DNA of 64,000 nt from the NCBI GenBank assembly GCA_902727985.1, contig CACVAY010000139.1:1-64000 (forward strand), written 5' to 3'. A program made the translations under genes and the position numbers. Below, one piece after another: positions 55,169 through 64,000 of the stretch. The number at the start of each line of letters is the position of its first letter. The stretch's first letter is position 1. The notes beneath the pieces are model-generated. The model made no database searches. It had not been told where the DNA came from and saw only the letters and a program-made list of their open reading frames with translations. The stretch is from an uncultured Thiotrichaceae bacterium. Its GTDB lineage: Bacteria; Pseudomonadota; Gammaproteobacteria; Thiotrichales; Thiotrichaceae.

Positions 55169-56080
55169 TTATTGTTTAGAAAAACACATAATAGTCAAAC
55201 CTTTCCCTTCAGCTTCACGATAGACATTCGGTGGTTTGATAGTTGTAACGTGGCGATAATCTGATGCCAATCGTTTCATATGTTGAAGAATAAAATCCTC
55301 ACCTAACTCTGGAGCATTGAGACATAACATAAGCTGACTTTCTTTAGCCATAAACTCATCAAGACGACGCATAATCTTTGGGTAATCACGGGCAATATCG
55401 ACACTGCCTTTTTGCAAGGTGGGTGGATCACACACCAATAAATCGAAAGGGCCTTGTTTTTTTATGCGCCCAAAAGATTTAAAAATATTTAATTTATCAA
55501 AACGTACTGATGATAAATCGTGGTTATTTAAACGATGATTTTCGCGCCCCACCGACAATGCCGGGCTGCTCATATCCATATTCATCACAAAGGAGGCTTT
55601 GCCTTCAATGGCTGCCACAGAGAAACCACAAGTATAGGAAAATAGATTTAAGACCCGTTTTTGTTGAGCCTGTTCTCTTAACCATTGCCGACCATTACGC
55701 ATATCCAGGAACAATCCATGGTTGCGCGCTTTTCCAAGGCTGATCTGATAAGTCAAACCCGCTTCATTCACCACTAATGATGCAATCATTTCTCCCAATA
55801 AAACATCAATAGACCCCGATGGAAGATAGCGATGTTGCAGTTGTACACTTTTGCAATCAGGAAGCTGCGCATAAAGGTACTCAGCCAAACACATTATCTG
55901 TTTCTTATCTTCTTCAGCAAACAAAGTGATTAAAACAACGGGAGGAAACCAGTCAACCGTTACATGGTGCAAACCGGGATAGGCATGACCACGACCATGG
56001 AAAAGCCTCTGTGCCTCGGCTGGGGATTCATCGGTTTGTGGTAGTTGCAGATGCTGAATAGCATCTGTTAATGACGTCAC
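55169..56080 (-). CDS. Class I SAM-dependent methyltransferase (RlmI/RlmK-like)
   Basis: 303 aa. The SAM site is VLNLFSYTCGFSVAAIEGKA (motif I), followed by MDMSSPALSVGRENHRLN. The catalytic motif DLLVCDPPTLQKGSVDIARDYPKIM matches the Methyltrans_SAM family of RlmI/RlmK rRNA m5C/m2G methyltransferases. The protein lacks an obvious PUA domain, so the substrate is not assigned. It is 11 bp upstream of the stop side of ogt and on the same strand, suggesting a small operon. Confidence 0.86.
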   Translation of the reverse strand: MTSLTDAIQHLQLPQTDESPAEAQRLFHGRGHAYPGLHHVTVDWFPPVVLITLFAEEDKKQIMCLAEYLYAQLPDCKSVQLQHRYLPSGSIDVLLGEMIASLVVNEAGLTYQISLGKARNHGLFLDMRNGRQWLREQAQQKRVLNLFSYTCGFSVAAIEGKASFVMNMDMSSPALSVGRENHRLNNHDLSSVRFDKLNIFKSFGRIKKQGPFDLLVCDPPTLQKGSVDIARDYPKIMRRLDEFMAKESQLMLCLNAPELGEDFILQHMKRLASDYRHVTTIKPPNVYREAEGKGLTIMCFSKQ

Positions 56081-56091
56081 AGTATTCTATT

Positions 56092-56574
56092 CTATGCTTT
56101 GCATTGACGTTCATGCTCAAGGAGATACTGCTTGGTATCCACTCCTCCCGCATAGCCTGCCAACTTACCGGATTTTGCAATCACACGATGGCAAGGTACC
56201 ACAATGCTGATCGGGTTTAAGCTATTTGCATGCCCAATAGCGCGAACTGCGTTTGGATTATTAATCGCTTCCGCCTGATCTGAGTAGCTGCGTGTTTCGC
56301 CAAAGGGAATTTGCTGAAGTGCCTGCCAGGCTTGTTGCTGAAATACTGTTCCTTGAAGCTTTAACGGTAAATCAAAGGTCTCTCGCTTACCGTCGAAATA
56401 CTGTTGAAGTTGTTCCGTTGTTTCATCAATTATCGCATTGGACTGCTCTTGAAGGCCATCAACACCTTGAATCTTTGCATCCCAGTTTTGCTCGAAACCA
56501 ATAACGTGCACAGCCTTATCATCAGCAGCAATAAATACATGCCCAATTGGGCATTCAGTGCGTTGGAAATTCAT
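56092..56574 (-). CDS. ogt: Methylated-DNA--protein-cysteine methyltransferase
   Basis: 160 aa. The active site SIVVPCHRVIAKSGKLAGYAGGVDTKQYLL and upstream FQQQAWQALQQIPFGETRSYSDQAEAI are complete. It removes alkyl groups from O6-guanine by self-alkylation of the PCHR Cys. No Ada-type AraC domain is attached. The start MNFQRTECPIGHVFIAADD fits Ogt length. Confidence 0.95.
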   Translation of the reverse strand: MNFQRTECPIGHVFIAADDKAVHVIGFEQNWDAKIQGVDGLQEQSNAIIDETTEQLQQYFDGKRETFDLPLKLQGTVFQQQAWQALQQIPFGETRSYSDQAEAINNPNAVRAIGHANSLNPISIVVPCHRVIAKSGKLAGYAGGVDTKQYLLEHERQCKA

Positions 56575-56634
56575 AGTAGCTCGTTCTTTTCTGAGTCACT
56601 TAGCAAGTATAGTACTCCCGAATTTTAGTCACAT

Positions 56635-57180
56635 CTAAATTTTCAAAATATGTTCACGATAAAACTTCAATTCTTCGATAGATTCCAAAATATCGTCTAA
56701 GGCAAGATGTGCGCCTTTTTTTGAAAACTGATTCAGAATTTCAGGACTCCATCGTTGCGTCAACTCCTTAAGCGAGCTGACATCCAAATTACGATAATGA
56801 AAGAAGTCTTCTAGTCTCGGCATACAGCGACCCAGGAAGCGACGATCCTGACAAATACTGTTTCCACACATGGGAGAAGCACCTTTTGGCACAAAGGTCT
56901 CAAGAAAATCAATCGTCTCCAGCTCTGCTCGCTCTTCGTTATAATCACTTTTTTGCACACGCTCAATCAACCCCGATTTACCATGTTGATTGGTATTCCA
57001 TTCATCCATACTATCTATAAGCGTCTGTGGCTGATGTACAGCAATCACGGGGCCTTCTGCAAGAATATTTAATTCTTTATCAGTAATGACGGTAGCAATT
57101 TCAATGATTTGATCGTTAAAAGTGTCAAGACCTGTCATTTCCAAGTCGATCCAAATCAAATTATCCTTATTTTGTGTCAT
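56635..57180 (-). CDS. orn: Oligoribonuclease
   Basis: 181 aa from the ATG at 57180, the same length as E. coli Orn; the track start would add 17 residues. DEDDh exonuclease motifs: [24 protein letters not shown], and LALDDILES with the preceding His (KGAHLALDD). It degrades 2-5-nt RNAs and pGpG left from c-di-GMP turnover. It is divergent from the M48 protease gene with about 60 bp between starts. Confidence 0.96.
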   Translation of the reverse strand: MTQNKDNLIWIDLEMTGLDTFNDQIIEIATVITDKELNILAEGPVIAVHQPQTLIDSMDEWNTNQHGKSGLIERVQKSDYNEERAELETIDFLETFVPKGASPMCGNSICQDRRFLGRCMPRLEDFFHYRNLDVSSLKELTQRWSPEILNQFSKKGAHLALDDILESIEELKFYREHILKI

Positions 57181-57239
57181 GGCATTTATATGCTGATAAG
57201 TTACAATGCATACAATACTAACAAGTTTCACTCCTTAAT

Positions 57240-58481
57240 ATGCAAACATTTACGATCGTATTCCTGATTGCCCTTTTTCTTTCTAGCGCGGTACAAATGT
57301 GGCTTTCAATTCGCCAAATGCGCCATGTTTTAAAGAACCGTTCGGCAGTTCCAAATGAATTTACTGATAAGATCACATTAGAAGAGCACCAAAAAGCAGC
57401 AGATTACACTATCACTAAAGGAGCATTCGGGCGTTTTGAGTTATTTGCCGGTTTGTTTATTTTATTATTTTGGTTATATGGTGGCGGCCTTAACTGGCTG
57501 GACAATTTTTTCCGGAGTTACGAGTGGGGGCCCATTTATACAGGTGTGGCCGTTATTTTAGGATTTAGCTTTATTGGCAGTTTGATCGACCTACCTGCGT
57601 CTTTATACCGAACCTTTGTTATTGAAGAAAAGTTTGGTTTTAACAAATCAACACTTGCCACTATTTTTAGCGACATGTTCAAAGGTGCTTTGTTAGGTTT
57701 AGCCCTAGGCGCACCACTATTAGCGCTCATTCTCTGGTTGATGCAATCAGCGGGAGATTTATGGTGGATTTATGCATGGGCTGTTTTATCAGGATTCTCT
57801 TTATTGATGATGTGGGCTTACCCTAAATTTATCGCCCCAATTTTTAATAAATTCTCAGCACTCGAAGAAGGCGAAACCTTAGATCGAATTGAATCATTAC
57901 TCACTCGTACTGGCTTTAACAGTAACGGGGTATTTGTCATGGACGGTTCGCGTCGTTCCAGTCATGGTAATGCTTACTTCACAGGCTTCGGTAAAAACAA
58001 ACGCATCGTATTCTTTGATACGCTTCTTGAGTCTTTATCACCGACGCAAATTGAAGCCGTGTTAGCGCATGAACTCGGGCATTTCAAACATAAGCATGTT
58101 ATCAAGGGGCTCATCGTTTCGTTGAGCATGACCTTCATTGGTTTTGCTATCCTTGCCCATCTAATGAAACAGCAATGGTTCTTTAGTGGCTTAGGTGTTG
58201 AGAACTCCTCTACCTACATGGCACTGCTCTTGTTTATGTTGGCATCTCCCGCTTTCACCTTCTTACTAGGACCCATTATGTCTTGGTGGTCACGTAAGCA
58301 TGAGTTCGAAGCCGATGCTTTTGCTGCTGAACAATCCAGCGCAAAGGAACTTATTAGCTCCTTAGTTAGTCTGTATCGTGAGAATGCCAGTACTTTGACG
58401 CCTGACCCGTTGTATTCTGCGTTTTATGATTCACACCCACCGGCGTCAATCCGTATTGCTCATTTGAAACAACATGCGTAA
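57240..58481 (+). CDS. M48 family metallopeptidase (Ste24-like)
   Basis: 413 aa with several membrane helices. The zinc motif AVLAHELGHFKHKHVIKG and the downstream Glu in RKHEFEADAFAAEQS are intact, and the N-terminal YTITKGAFGRFELFAGLFILLFWLYGGGL is typical of the CAAX prenyl protease 1-like branch. In bacteria such enzymes degrade or process membrane proteins; there is no prenylated substrate. It is a frequent neighbour of orn in gammaproteobacteria. Confidence 0.94.
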   Translation: MQTFTIVFLIALFLSSAVQMWLSIRQMRHVLKNRSAVPNEFTDKITLEEHQKAADYTITKGAFGRFELFAGLFILLFWLYGGGLNWLDNFFRSYEWGPIYTGVAVILGFSFIGSLIDLPASLYRTFVIEEKFGFNKSTLATIFSDMFKGALLGLALGAPLLALILWLMQSAGDLWWIYAWAVLSGFSLLMMWAYPKFIAPIFNKFSALEEGETLDRIESLLTRTGFNSNGVFVMDGSRRSSHGNAYFTGFGKNKRIVFFDTLLESLSPTQIEAVLAHELGHFKHKHVIKGLIVSLSMTFIGFAILAHLMKQQWFFSGLGVENSSTYMALLLFMLASPAFTFLLGPIMSWWSRKHEFEADAFAAEQSSAKELISSLVSLYRENASTLTPDPLYSAFYDSHPPASIRIAHLKQHA

Positions 58482-58548
58482 TCGATCTTGGGTCTGATCG
58501 AAAGACGAGGTTTCCTATAGTGAGATCTCGATAATTTTGGAGAAAGAA

Positions 58549-58884
58549 ATGAATAAAACACTAATGACATTGGGGCTATACACCGTCTTGTCATTACTCT
58601 CAGCGACTGCAATTGCTGAAAGTGATGCCGATAATGGAAAGATTCTCTTCGATAAAGCTGATTGCCAGAAATGCCACAGTACCGACATTTTTACCAAAGA
58701 AAATAGTAAAATTACAAACCTTAAAGAGCTAAAAGATAAAGTAAATGTGTGCGATAGCCAACTGAGCGTTAACTGGTTTGATGATGAAGTTGATGATGTC
58801 GTGGCTTATTTAAATCGGGATTTTTATAAGCTTGATGAAGAAAAGGAAAAAGAAAATCTAAAACAAGAAGAATCTAAAAACTAA
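58549..58884 (+). CDS. Small monohaem cytochrome c
   Basis: 111 aa from the ATG at 58549 (TTTTGGAGAAAGAA upstream). It has a signal peptide (LYTVLSLLSATAIA) and one haem site, DCQKCHSTDIF. A further Cys lies in KVNVCDSQLSVNW. There is no Met-rich axial-ligand region typical of class I c; the tail is very charged (DEEKEKENLKQEESKN). This may be a green-cytochrome-like or redox-sensing protein. Function unknown; the soluble periplasmic location is inferred from the signal. Confidence 0.85.
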   Translation: MNKTLMTLGLYTVLSLLSATAIAESDADNGKILFDKADCQKCHSTDIFTKENSKITNLKELKDKVNVCDSQLSVNWFDDEVDDVVAYLNRDFYKLDEEKEKENLKQEESKN

Positions 58885-58903
58885 ATTAGAATAGCTAAAT
58901 GGC

Positions 58904-58935
58904 AGTATTCAAGTGATATGTATCACTTGAATACT
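58904..58935. terminator. Hairpin between convergent cytochrome and aroC
   Basis: AGTATTCAAGTGATA-TG-TATCACTTGAATACT is a perfect 15-bp inverted repeat. AT-rich and without a long T tract, it lies exactly between two convergent genes and likely protects or ends both mRNAs. Confidence 0.6.
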
Positions 58936-58948
58936 ATTCTTTGATTCG

Positions 58949-60040
58949 CTAGCCTTTGATATCAGGAAAGGCCGTTTCAACATCATGATTCTGGGCACGT
59001 TGCTTAAGCACACTATCCATAACAACCATCGCTAGCATTGCTTCACAGATCGGTGTTGCTCTAATGCCAACACAAGGGTCATGACGACCTTTAGTAACAA
59101 CCTCCACTAATTCACCATCAAGGTTCACCGTTTTACCCGGAATACGAATACTTGAGGTTGGTTTGAATGCCGTATGAACTACTAAATTCTGACCACTTGA
59201 GATACCACCTAAAATTCCACCCGACTCATTACCTTCAAAACCGTCAGGGGTGATTTCATCACGGTGTTCTGTACCCTTTTGCGTCACCGACTCAAAACCT
59301 GCACCAATTTCTACGCCTTTCGCTGCATTAATACTCATCATGGCATGGGCAATTTCCGCATCAAGACGATCAAAAATAGGATTCCCTAAACCTGGCATCA
59401 TGCCTTCGGCAACCACTGTGATTTTTGCACCAACGGAATTACCTTCCTTACGAAGTGCATCCATATAGGCTTCCATCTCCCCTACTTTGCTAGCATCAGG
59501 GCAAAAAAATGGGTTGTTGTGTACTTCGTTCCAATCGACTGAATCCACTTTCACGGGACCTAGTTGAGAGAGGTAACCACGTATACGAATACCGTAACGC
59601 TCTTGTAAATATTTTTTCGCAATACCACCAGCTGCAACACGCATAGCCGTTTCACGCGCGGATGATCGACCTCCGCCACGATAATCGCGGAAGCCGTATT
59701 TTTTATAGTACGTGTAATCCGCATGTCCTGGGCGGAAACGATCCATGATATTCGAATAATCTTTCGATTTCTGATCGGTATTCTGAATAATCAAGGCAAT
59801 GGGTGTTCCGGTGGTTTTACCTTCAAAAACGCCAGACAAAATCTGTACCTGGTCAGGCTCTTGGCGCTGCGTAGTATGACGGCTTTGTCCCGGACGGCGG
59901 AGATCAAGATCACCCTGAATATCGGCTTCGCAAAGTGCCATTCCCGGAGGACAACCATCAACGATACAACCAATTGCTATCCCATGGCTCTCACCAAATG
60001 AAGTGACAGTAAACAAACGACCAAATGTGTTTCCAGACAT
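58949..60040 (-). CDS. aroC: Chorismate synthase
   Basis: 363 aa. [71 protein letters not shown] and [15 protein letters not shown] are the family's FMN and substrate signatures, including the key HxxD-type residues. It makes chorismate from EPSP with reduced FMN. It stands alone, converging with the small cytochrome gene; pgpA lies 57 bp upstream. Confidence 0.98.
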   Translation of the reverse strand: MSGNTFGRLFTVTSFGESHGIAIGCIVDGCPPGMALCEADIQGDLDLRRPGQSRHTTQRQEPDQVQILSGVFEGKTTGTPIALIIQNTDQKSKDYSNIMDRFRPGHADYTYYKKYGFRDYRGGGRSSARETAMRVAAGGIAKKYLQERYGIRIRGYLSQLGPVKVDSVDWNEVHNNPFFCPDASKVGEMEAYMDALRKEGNSVGAKITVVAEGMMPGLGNPIFDRLDAEIAHAMMSINAAKGVEIGAGFESVTQKGTEHRDEITPDGFEGNESGGILGGISSGQNLVVHTAFKPTSSIRIPGKTVNLDGELVEVVTKGRHDPCVGIRATPICEAMLAMVVMDSVLKQRAQNHDVETAFPDIKG

Positions 60041-60097
60041 ATAATTAAACCTTTTCTAAGAACCTTTGCAAATTTATTTCAAACCAATAAAACGGTT

Positions 60098-60586
60098 CTA
60101 TGCTAATACGCCACTATAGGCAATAGCTTGTAAAACAATTGCGGCAAAAATACCTGCAATCACATCGTCCAACATAATACCTAATCCGCCTTCAACTTTA
60201 CTATCCACTAGACCAATAGGCCAAGGCTTCCAAATATCAAAAATTCTAAATAGAACAAAGCCTAAGATTATCCATATCCAGCCTTGTGGTGCTGCGATCA
60301 TGGTTATCAAATAACCCGCTATTTCGTCCCAAACAATGCCAGGCGCATCATGAATACCCAGCTTCTTCGCTGAAGCCCCGCAAAGCCAAATACCAAAGAG
60401 TACAACAACCACGGTAATTAAAAGATACCAGTGTAAAGCCAGCGGTTGCATGAGCAAGAACAAAGGAATTGCGACTAGCGTACCCAATGTCCCCGGTGCC
60501 ACTGGCGAAAGACCTGAACCAAAACCAAAAGCCAGAAAGTGGGTTGGGGAGCGAAGTACTTCTCCGCACAGCGTTGTTTTCTTCAC
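60098..60586 (-). CDS. pgpA: Phosphatidylglycerophosphatase A
   Basis: 162 aa with four membrane segments. FLAFGFGSGLSPVAPGTLGTLVAIPLF and IVWDEIAGYLITM, then FRIFDIWKPWPIGLVDSKVEGGLGIMLDDVIAGIFA, are the PgpA signature. It dephosphorylates phosphatidylglycerol phosphate. It overlaps thiL by 4 bp in the conserved nusB-thiL-pgpA order. Confidence 0.96.
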   Translation of the reverse strand: MKKTTLCGEVLRSPTHFLAFGFGSGLSPVAPGTLGTLVAIPLFLLMQPLALHWYLLITVVVVLFGIWLCGASAKKLGIHDAPGIVWDEIAGYLITMIAAPQGWIWIILGFVLFRIFDIWKPWPIGLVDSKVEGGLGIMLDDVIAGIFAAIVLQAIAYSGVLA

Positions 60587-61545
60587 GATGTGTTCTCGTT
60601 AAAATGATTATAACCAGTTGCGCTGAGCACTTGCTGATTGTCTGATTGAATTCCATGAATGGCAGCATCAATATGCCCAACACAATAACACATCATATTA
60701 CTCTGCTGAATTGCCTGTTCAAAGGCATCAACGTTAGTTTCAGGGATAGTGAATAATAGTTCATAATCGTCCCCCCCACGTAAGGCAAAATTCTGAATTT
60801 CCGTAGAGTCATAGGACTTCAACGATTTCATAATAGGAAGATCTTGGAGCTGGATCACTGCCCCCAATTCAGAAGCATCGAGAATATGCTGAAGATCTGC
60901 TAAAAAGCCGTCTGAAATATCAATACAGCTACTCGCAAATTTACGGATAATCACGCTTTCTGCGTTACGTGGAATCGGATAATCCAGTTGTTGCTGGCAT
61001 TGTTCTGCCGTTCTCTCATCAAGCTGCACACGTTCTTGTAAATGCGCCAAACCAGCAGCCGCCGCACCTAATTCACCTGTAACATAAATGCTATCGCCAG
61101 CAACTGCTGTTGATCGTTGCAGAACCTGTTTTTCATCAGCAAAACCAATCGCAGTGATGGTAATACTTAATGATCCACGCGTAGTATCTCCACCGACTAA
61201 ATCTATCGAAAACTGATTCGCTAATTCCTTTAAGCCAGATGAAAAGTCGTGTAACCACGTATCATCAACTTCAGGCAAGGTCAACGCTAACGTAAACCAC
61301 GCTGGATCAGCACCCATTGCCGCTAAATCACTCAAATTAACAGCTAATGCCTTGTGTCCAATCGCATGCGCAGCAGTGCCTTTTGGGAAATGCACGCCTT
61401 CGATAAAGGTATCGCTACTAACGATTAAGTGTTTTTTTTCTGGGGGTTGAAGAATTGCCGCATCATCACCCACTCCCATTAATACACTGGGATGTCGCGT
61501 ATCCCAATGAAAATAGTCATTAATGAGGGTGAATTCTGAAGACAT
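60583..61545 (-). CDS. thiL: Thiamine-monophosphate kinase
   Basis: 320 aa of the AIR-synthase-like family. It has LMGVGDDAAILQPPEKKHLIVSSDTFIEGVHF, AVNLSDLAAMGADPAW, LVGGDTTRG and the later CIDISDGFLADLQHI. It adds the second phosphate to make thiamine diphosphate, which is the cofactor of the 2-oxoacid dehydrogenases that use the E3 encoded at 45 kb. It lies 23 bp after nusB. Confidence 0.97.
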   Translation of the reverse strand: MSSEFTLINDYFHWDTRHPSVLMGVGDDAAILQPPEKKHLIVSSDTFIEGVHFPKGTAAHAIGHKALAVNLSDLAAMGADPAWFTLALTLPEVDDTWLHDFSSGLKELANQFSIDLVGGDTTRGSLSITITAIGFADEKQVLQRSTAVAGDSIYVTGELGAAAAGLAHLQERVQLDERTAEQCQQQLDYPIPRNAESVIIRKFASSCIDISDGFLADLQHILDASELGAVIQLQDLPIMKSLKSYDSTEIQNFALRGGDDYELLFTIPETNVDAFEQAIQQSNMMCYCVGHIDAAIHGIQSDNQQVLSATGYNHFNENTS

Positions 61546-61568
61546 TCAATAGCGGATCGGCGTCCTGA

Positions 61569-62033
61569 TCAGGAGGCTGTTTTTTCGTGTGGTCGCAACT
61601 CTGTACCCAGCTTATCTAATACACCATTGACGAATTTAAACGACTGCTCAGGACCAAACTTCTTACACAAATTAACCCATTCATTGACCGCTGTCTTGAA
61701 TGATACTTCAGGATAATCACGTAATTCGATCAATCCCAACATCAACACCGCATGTTCAATCGGACCAATCTGATCCAATGGACGATCGAGGAAGGGTATG
61801 AGCTTCTCATCTAAATCATCGGCATCGCGCATCGCCGTTTCAGTCAGTACTTTGAAGTACTCATTGTCCGCCTTGCGCAAATCACTTGCCATACTCTCAT
61901 CAACTTGATAGTAGGTGTAGATATCAGCAAAACTCTCTGCATTTATTTGCCATTGGTACATGGCCATCAAAGAAAGTTTGCGCGCAACACGACGTTGCGC
62001 GACATAAGCCTGCTGAGGCGATATTTTAGCCAT
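61569..62033 (-). CDS. nusB: Transcription antitermination protein NusB
   Basis: 154 aa, all-helical. It has [22 protein letters not shown] near the N terminus and [49 protein letters not shown] at the C terminus, with the RNA/NusE-binding residues. It takes part in rRNA antitermination with NusE and NusA. It overlaps ribH by 8 bp. Confidence 0.97.
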   Translation of the reverse strand: MAKISPQQAYVAQRRVARKLSLMAMYQWQINAESFADIYTYYQVDESMASDLRKADNEYFKVLTETAMRDADDLDEKLIPFLDRPLDQIGPIEHAVLMLGLIELRDYPEVSFKTAVNEWVNLCKKFGPEQSFKFVNGVLDKLGTELRPHEKTAS

Positions 62034-62508
62034 GTTGAATATTTTTCAATACTGAAACCATTTCGATAGCAACTAAAGATGCTTCTGCACCTTTGTTACC
62101 TGCTTTTGTTCCTGCACGTTCGATTGCCTGTTCGATTGTGTCGGTCGTTAAAATACCGTTAATAACGGGAATATTGTTTTGCATACCAACGGTTGCAAGG
62201 CCTTTTGCAGATTCACCTGCTACATAATCAAAATGAGGTGTACTACCACGAATAACCGCACCTAGCACAACAATCGCATCGTATTTGTCATTTCTTGCCA
62301 TACATTGCACAGCCAATGGTAACTCATAAGCACCTGGTACGCGGACAACGTCAATTGTGCTTTTTTCAACACCATGACGTGCCAGTGTATCAACCGCACC
62401 TGTCAATAAATTTTCAACGATGAACTCGTTAAAACGTGCGACAGCAATACCGTATTTACCTTCACTAGAGGTAAAATCCCCCTCAATTATATTTACATCT
62501 TGCAACAT
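62026..62508 (-). CDS. ribH: 6,7-dimethyl-8-ribityllumazine synthase
   Basis: 160 aa. [41 protein letters not shown] and [30 protein letters not shown] are the classic active-site segments. It condenses the RibB product with aminouracil in the step before riboflavin. It is 4 bp downstream of the ribB gene, which is in turn coupled to ribE. Confidence 0.98.
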   Translation of the reverse strand: MLQDVNIIEGDFTSSEGKYGIAVARFNEFIVENLLTGAVDTLARHGVEKSTIDVVRVPGAYELPLAVQCMARNDKYDAIVVLGAVIRGSTPHFDYVAGESAKGLATVGMQNNIPVINGILTTDTIEQAIERAGTKAGNKGAEASLVAIEMVSVLKNIQHG

Positions 62509-62512
62509 CTAT

Positions 62513-63619
62513 CTACCCTTGAACATATTCAACAATTTCTAAACCAAATCCTGCTATACCAAGGAATCTACGCGGCGCACTCATCACACGCATTTTCTTA
62601 ACCCCCAGTTCAGACAAAATCTGCGCACCAATACCATAGGTTTTAAGCTCAGCAGGCGATGCTTTTCGCGCATCATATTCACCCGCCTGAGGTTCAAACT
62701 GGTTTAACTTGGCTAATAAGTCTTCCGTTGAAGTGACATTGCGTAATACGACAATCACACCTTCACCTTCATCGGCCACCATCTGCATCGTATCACGCAA
62801 TGGCCAGCCACATGCCTTTTCTTCCAAATTCAACATGTCACACAGTTCATTTTCAACATGGACACGTACAAGAGTGGGTTTCTCAGAATCAATCTCACCT
62901 TTTACCAATGCAAGATGAATGTCTGCATGTGTACTTTCCTGGAAAGCTACAATCTTAAATTCACCATGAATCGTATTCACCACATTTTCTTGTAAGCGAG
63001 TGACGGTTTTTTCATTTTCAACACGAAAACGAATAAGGTCTTCGATCGTGCCAATTTTCAAATCATGCTTTTTCGCCACTTCAAAAAGATCGTCACGACG
63101 TGCCATCGAACCGTCTTCTTTCAAAATCTCAACGATAACTGCTGCGGGTTCCAAACCTGCCAAACGCGCTAAATCACAGCCCGCTTCGGTATGCCCAGCG
63201 CGTGTTAAAACGCCGCCAGCTTGTGCCATTAATGGGAATACATGGCCTGGTAGAACAATATCAGATGCAGTTGCATCAGGTGCGGTTGCTCGCTGGATCG
63301 TCAAAGCACGATCAGCGGCAGAGATACCTGTTGTAACGCCCTCTGATGCTTCGATAGAAACGGTGAAATTCGTACTGAATTGCTCGTCATTCTGAGAAAC
63401 CATTAACGGGAGATTGAGCTGTTTACAACGATCCTCCGTGATCGGCATACACACTAAACCGCGACCATGTGTCGCCATGAAATTAATATCTTCAGGGCGC
63501 ACTTTAGAGGCCGCCATGAGAAAATCTCCTTCATTTTCACGGTCTTCATCATCAACGATGATAACCATCTTGCCTGCTGCTATATCTTCCAGAATGTCTT
63601 CTATCGTATCAAAAGTCAT
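62513..63619 (-). CDS. ribB: DHBP synthase with degenerate GTP cyclohydrolase II domain (RibBX type)
   Basis: 368 aa. Residues 1-200 are 3,4-dihydroxy-2-butanone-4-phosphate synthase ([60 protein letters not shown]). Residues 205-366 align to GTP cyclohydrolase II. Its zinc Cys cluster (C-x10-CxC type) is replaced by [23 protein letters not shown], so the second activity is probably lost. This fits the RibBX class of gammaproteobacteria. A separate ribA would then be expected elsewhere. It overlaps ribE by 4 bp. Confidence 0.94.
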   Translation of the reverse strand: MTFDTIEDILEDIAAGKMVIIVDDEDRENEGDFLMAASKVRPEDINFMATHGRGLVCMPITEDRCKQLNLPLMVSQNDEQFSTNFTVSIEASEGVTTGISAADRALTIQRATAPDATASDIVLPGHVFPLMAQAGGVLTRAGHTEAGCDLARLAGLEPAAVIVEILKEDGSMARRDDLFEVAKKHDLKIGTIEDLIRFRVENEKTVTRLQENVVNTIHGEFKIVAFQESTHADIHLALVKGEIDSEKPTLVRVHVENELCDMLNLEEKACGWPLRDTMQMVADEGEGVIVVLRNVTSTEDLLAKLNQFEPQAGEYDARKASPAELKTYGIGAQILSELGVKKMRVMSAPRRFLGIAGFGLEIVEYVQG

Positions 63620-64000
63620 TTATTTATATATCCATTTTCCGCCAAAAATGCTTCGGTAATGCCGCCACTTGTTTGTGCAACCGCACCACCTTGTAAAAGC
63701 CTTTCCAAGTAGCGTGCTATCACATCTACTTCAAGGTTTACCTTCGTTCCTGCCACATAATGTTTAATGATTGTTTCTGAAATGGTATGTGGAACGATGT
63801 TCAATTCGAAAATTGAACCGTTGATTTTGTTTACTGTAAGACTGACACCATCGACACAAATCGAACCTTTATCGGCAATATAATGTGCAATTTCATCAGG
63901 TGCTTTAATCCGAAAACGCCATGAACGGGCATCTTCATATAGGTCGATCACTTCACCTAAACCATCGACATGGCCACTCACTAAATGTCCGCCTAAACGT
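63616..64000 (-). CDS. ribE: Riboflavin synthase alpha chain (partial)
   Basis: The gene runs off the right end; the last 128 codons are inside. The frame includes RLGGHLVSGHVDGLGEVIDLYEDARSWRFRI, where GGHLVSGHVDG is a riboflavin synthase hallmark, and KGSICVDGVSLTVNKINGSIFELNIVPHTISETII, the second lumazine-binding repeat. The track ORF begins at an internal GTG and is not the real start. It dismutates two lumazines to riboflavin. ribE-ribB-ribH-nusB-thiL-pgpA form one transcript. Confidence 0.95.
   Translation of the reverse strand, partial: RLGGHLVSGHVDGLGEVIDLYEDARSWRFRIKAPDEIAHYIADKGSICVDGVSLTVNKINGSIFELNIVPHTISETIIKHYVAGTKVNLEVDVIARYLERLLQGGAVAQTSGGITEAFLAENGYINK

Overview
The window looks like chromosome from a moderately AT-rich, free-living gammaproteobacterium. 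Supporting signs are the glnK-amtB pair, the order yoaA-tsaB-pncC-recA-recX-alaS-lysC-csrA-tRNA-Ser, the hemC-hemD-hemX-hemY cluster, a PBP1b gene with its TPR lipoprotein partner, an Na+-type oxaloacetate decarboxylase (oadGAB) and a rib-nusB-thiL-pgpA operon. Gene content and protein style fit a Thiotrichales/Piscirickettsiaceae-like lineage (for example a Methylophaga or Cycloclasticus relative). That is an impression; I could not run a search.

Layout. 0-5 kb: an OmpA-like envelope protein, an unknown small exported protein, glnK-amtB with a strong terminator, and an orphan membrane histidine kinase. 5-10.6 kb: a cluster of exported or lipoprotein hydrolases (lipase-like alpha/beta hydrolase, putative aminopeptidase, SGNH hydrolase), plus a PolA-like 5'-3' exonuclease and YchJ. 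10.9-18.2 kb: a DsbD with a duplicated N-terminal domain, LpxH, a cyclophilin, and birA-coaX-SPOR preceded by an MFS transporter. 18.3-30.7 kb: tRNA-Ser(GCU), csrA, lysC, alaS, recX, recA, pncC, tsaB, yoaA, an LpoP-like TPR lipoprotein and mrcB. 31-34 kb: NlpC/P60 lipoprotein, Kbp, a YidB/DUF937 protein, a DyP peroxidase and a predicted 22-aa membrane peptide. 34-41 kb: the hem cluster, dacB, a YaiL-like protein and gmk/gloB. 42.5-47.7 kb: a c4-like dihaem cytochrome, a NapC/NirT-type tetrahaem cytochrome, a periplasmic ankyrin protein, an E3 with a fused lipoyl domain, and MtfA. 48-51.4 kb: oadB, oadA, oadG.

52-55 kb is the only clearly accessory zone. It holds a 128-bp MITE-like hairpin element, the 3' scrap of a TetR-like gene, a truncated PIN-domain toxin still next to its RelB/DinJ antitoxin, a frameshifted Rossmann-type remnant, and then an intact two-gene unit (unknown 164-aa protein plus patatin-like phospholipase). 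From 55 kb the window returns to core genes: methyltransferase, ogt, orn, M48 protease, a small cytochrome, aroC, and the pgpA-thiL-nusB-ribH-ribBX-ribE operon, which runs off the right edge.

No CRISPR array, rRNA, phage or complete insertion sequence was seen. The best candidates for something undescribed are the patatin pair next to the degraded toxin-antitoxin zone, the NapC/c4/ankyrin group without a terminal reductase, the 22-aa peptide upstream of hemC, and a possible small RNA between mtfA and oadB.
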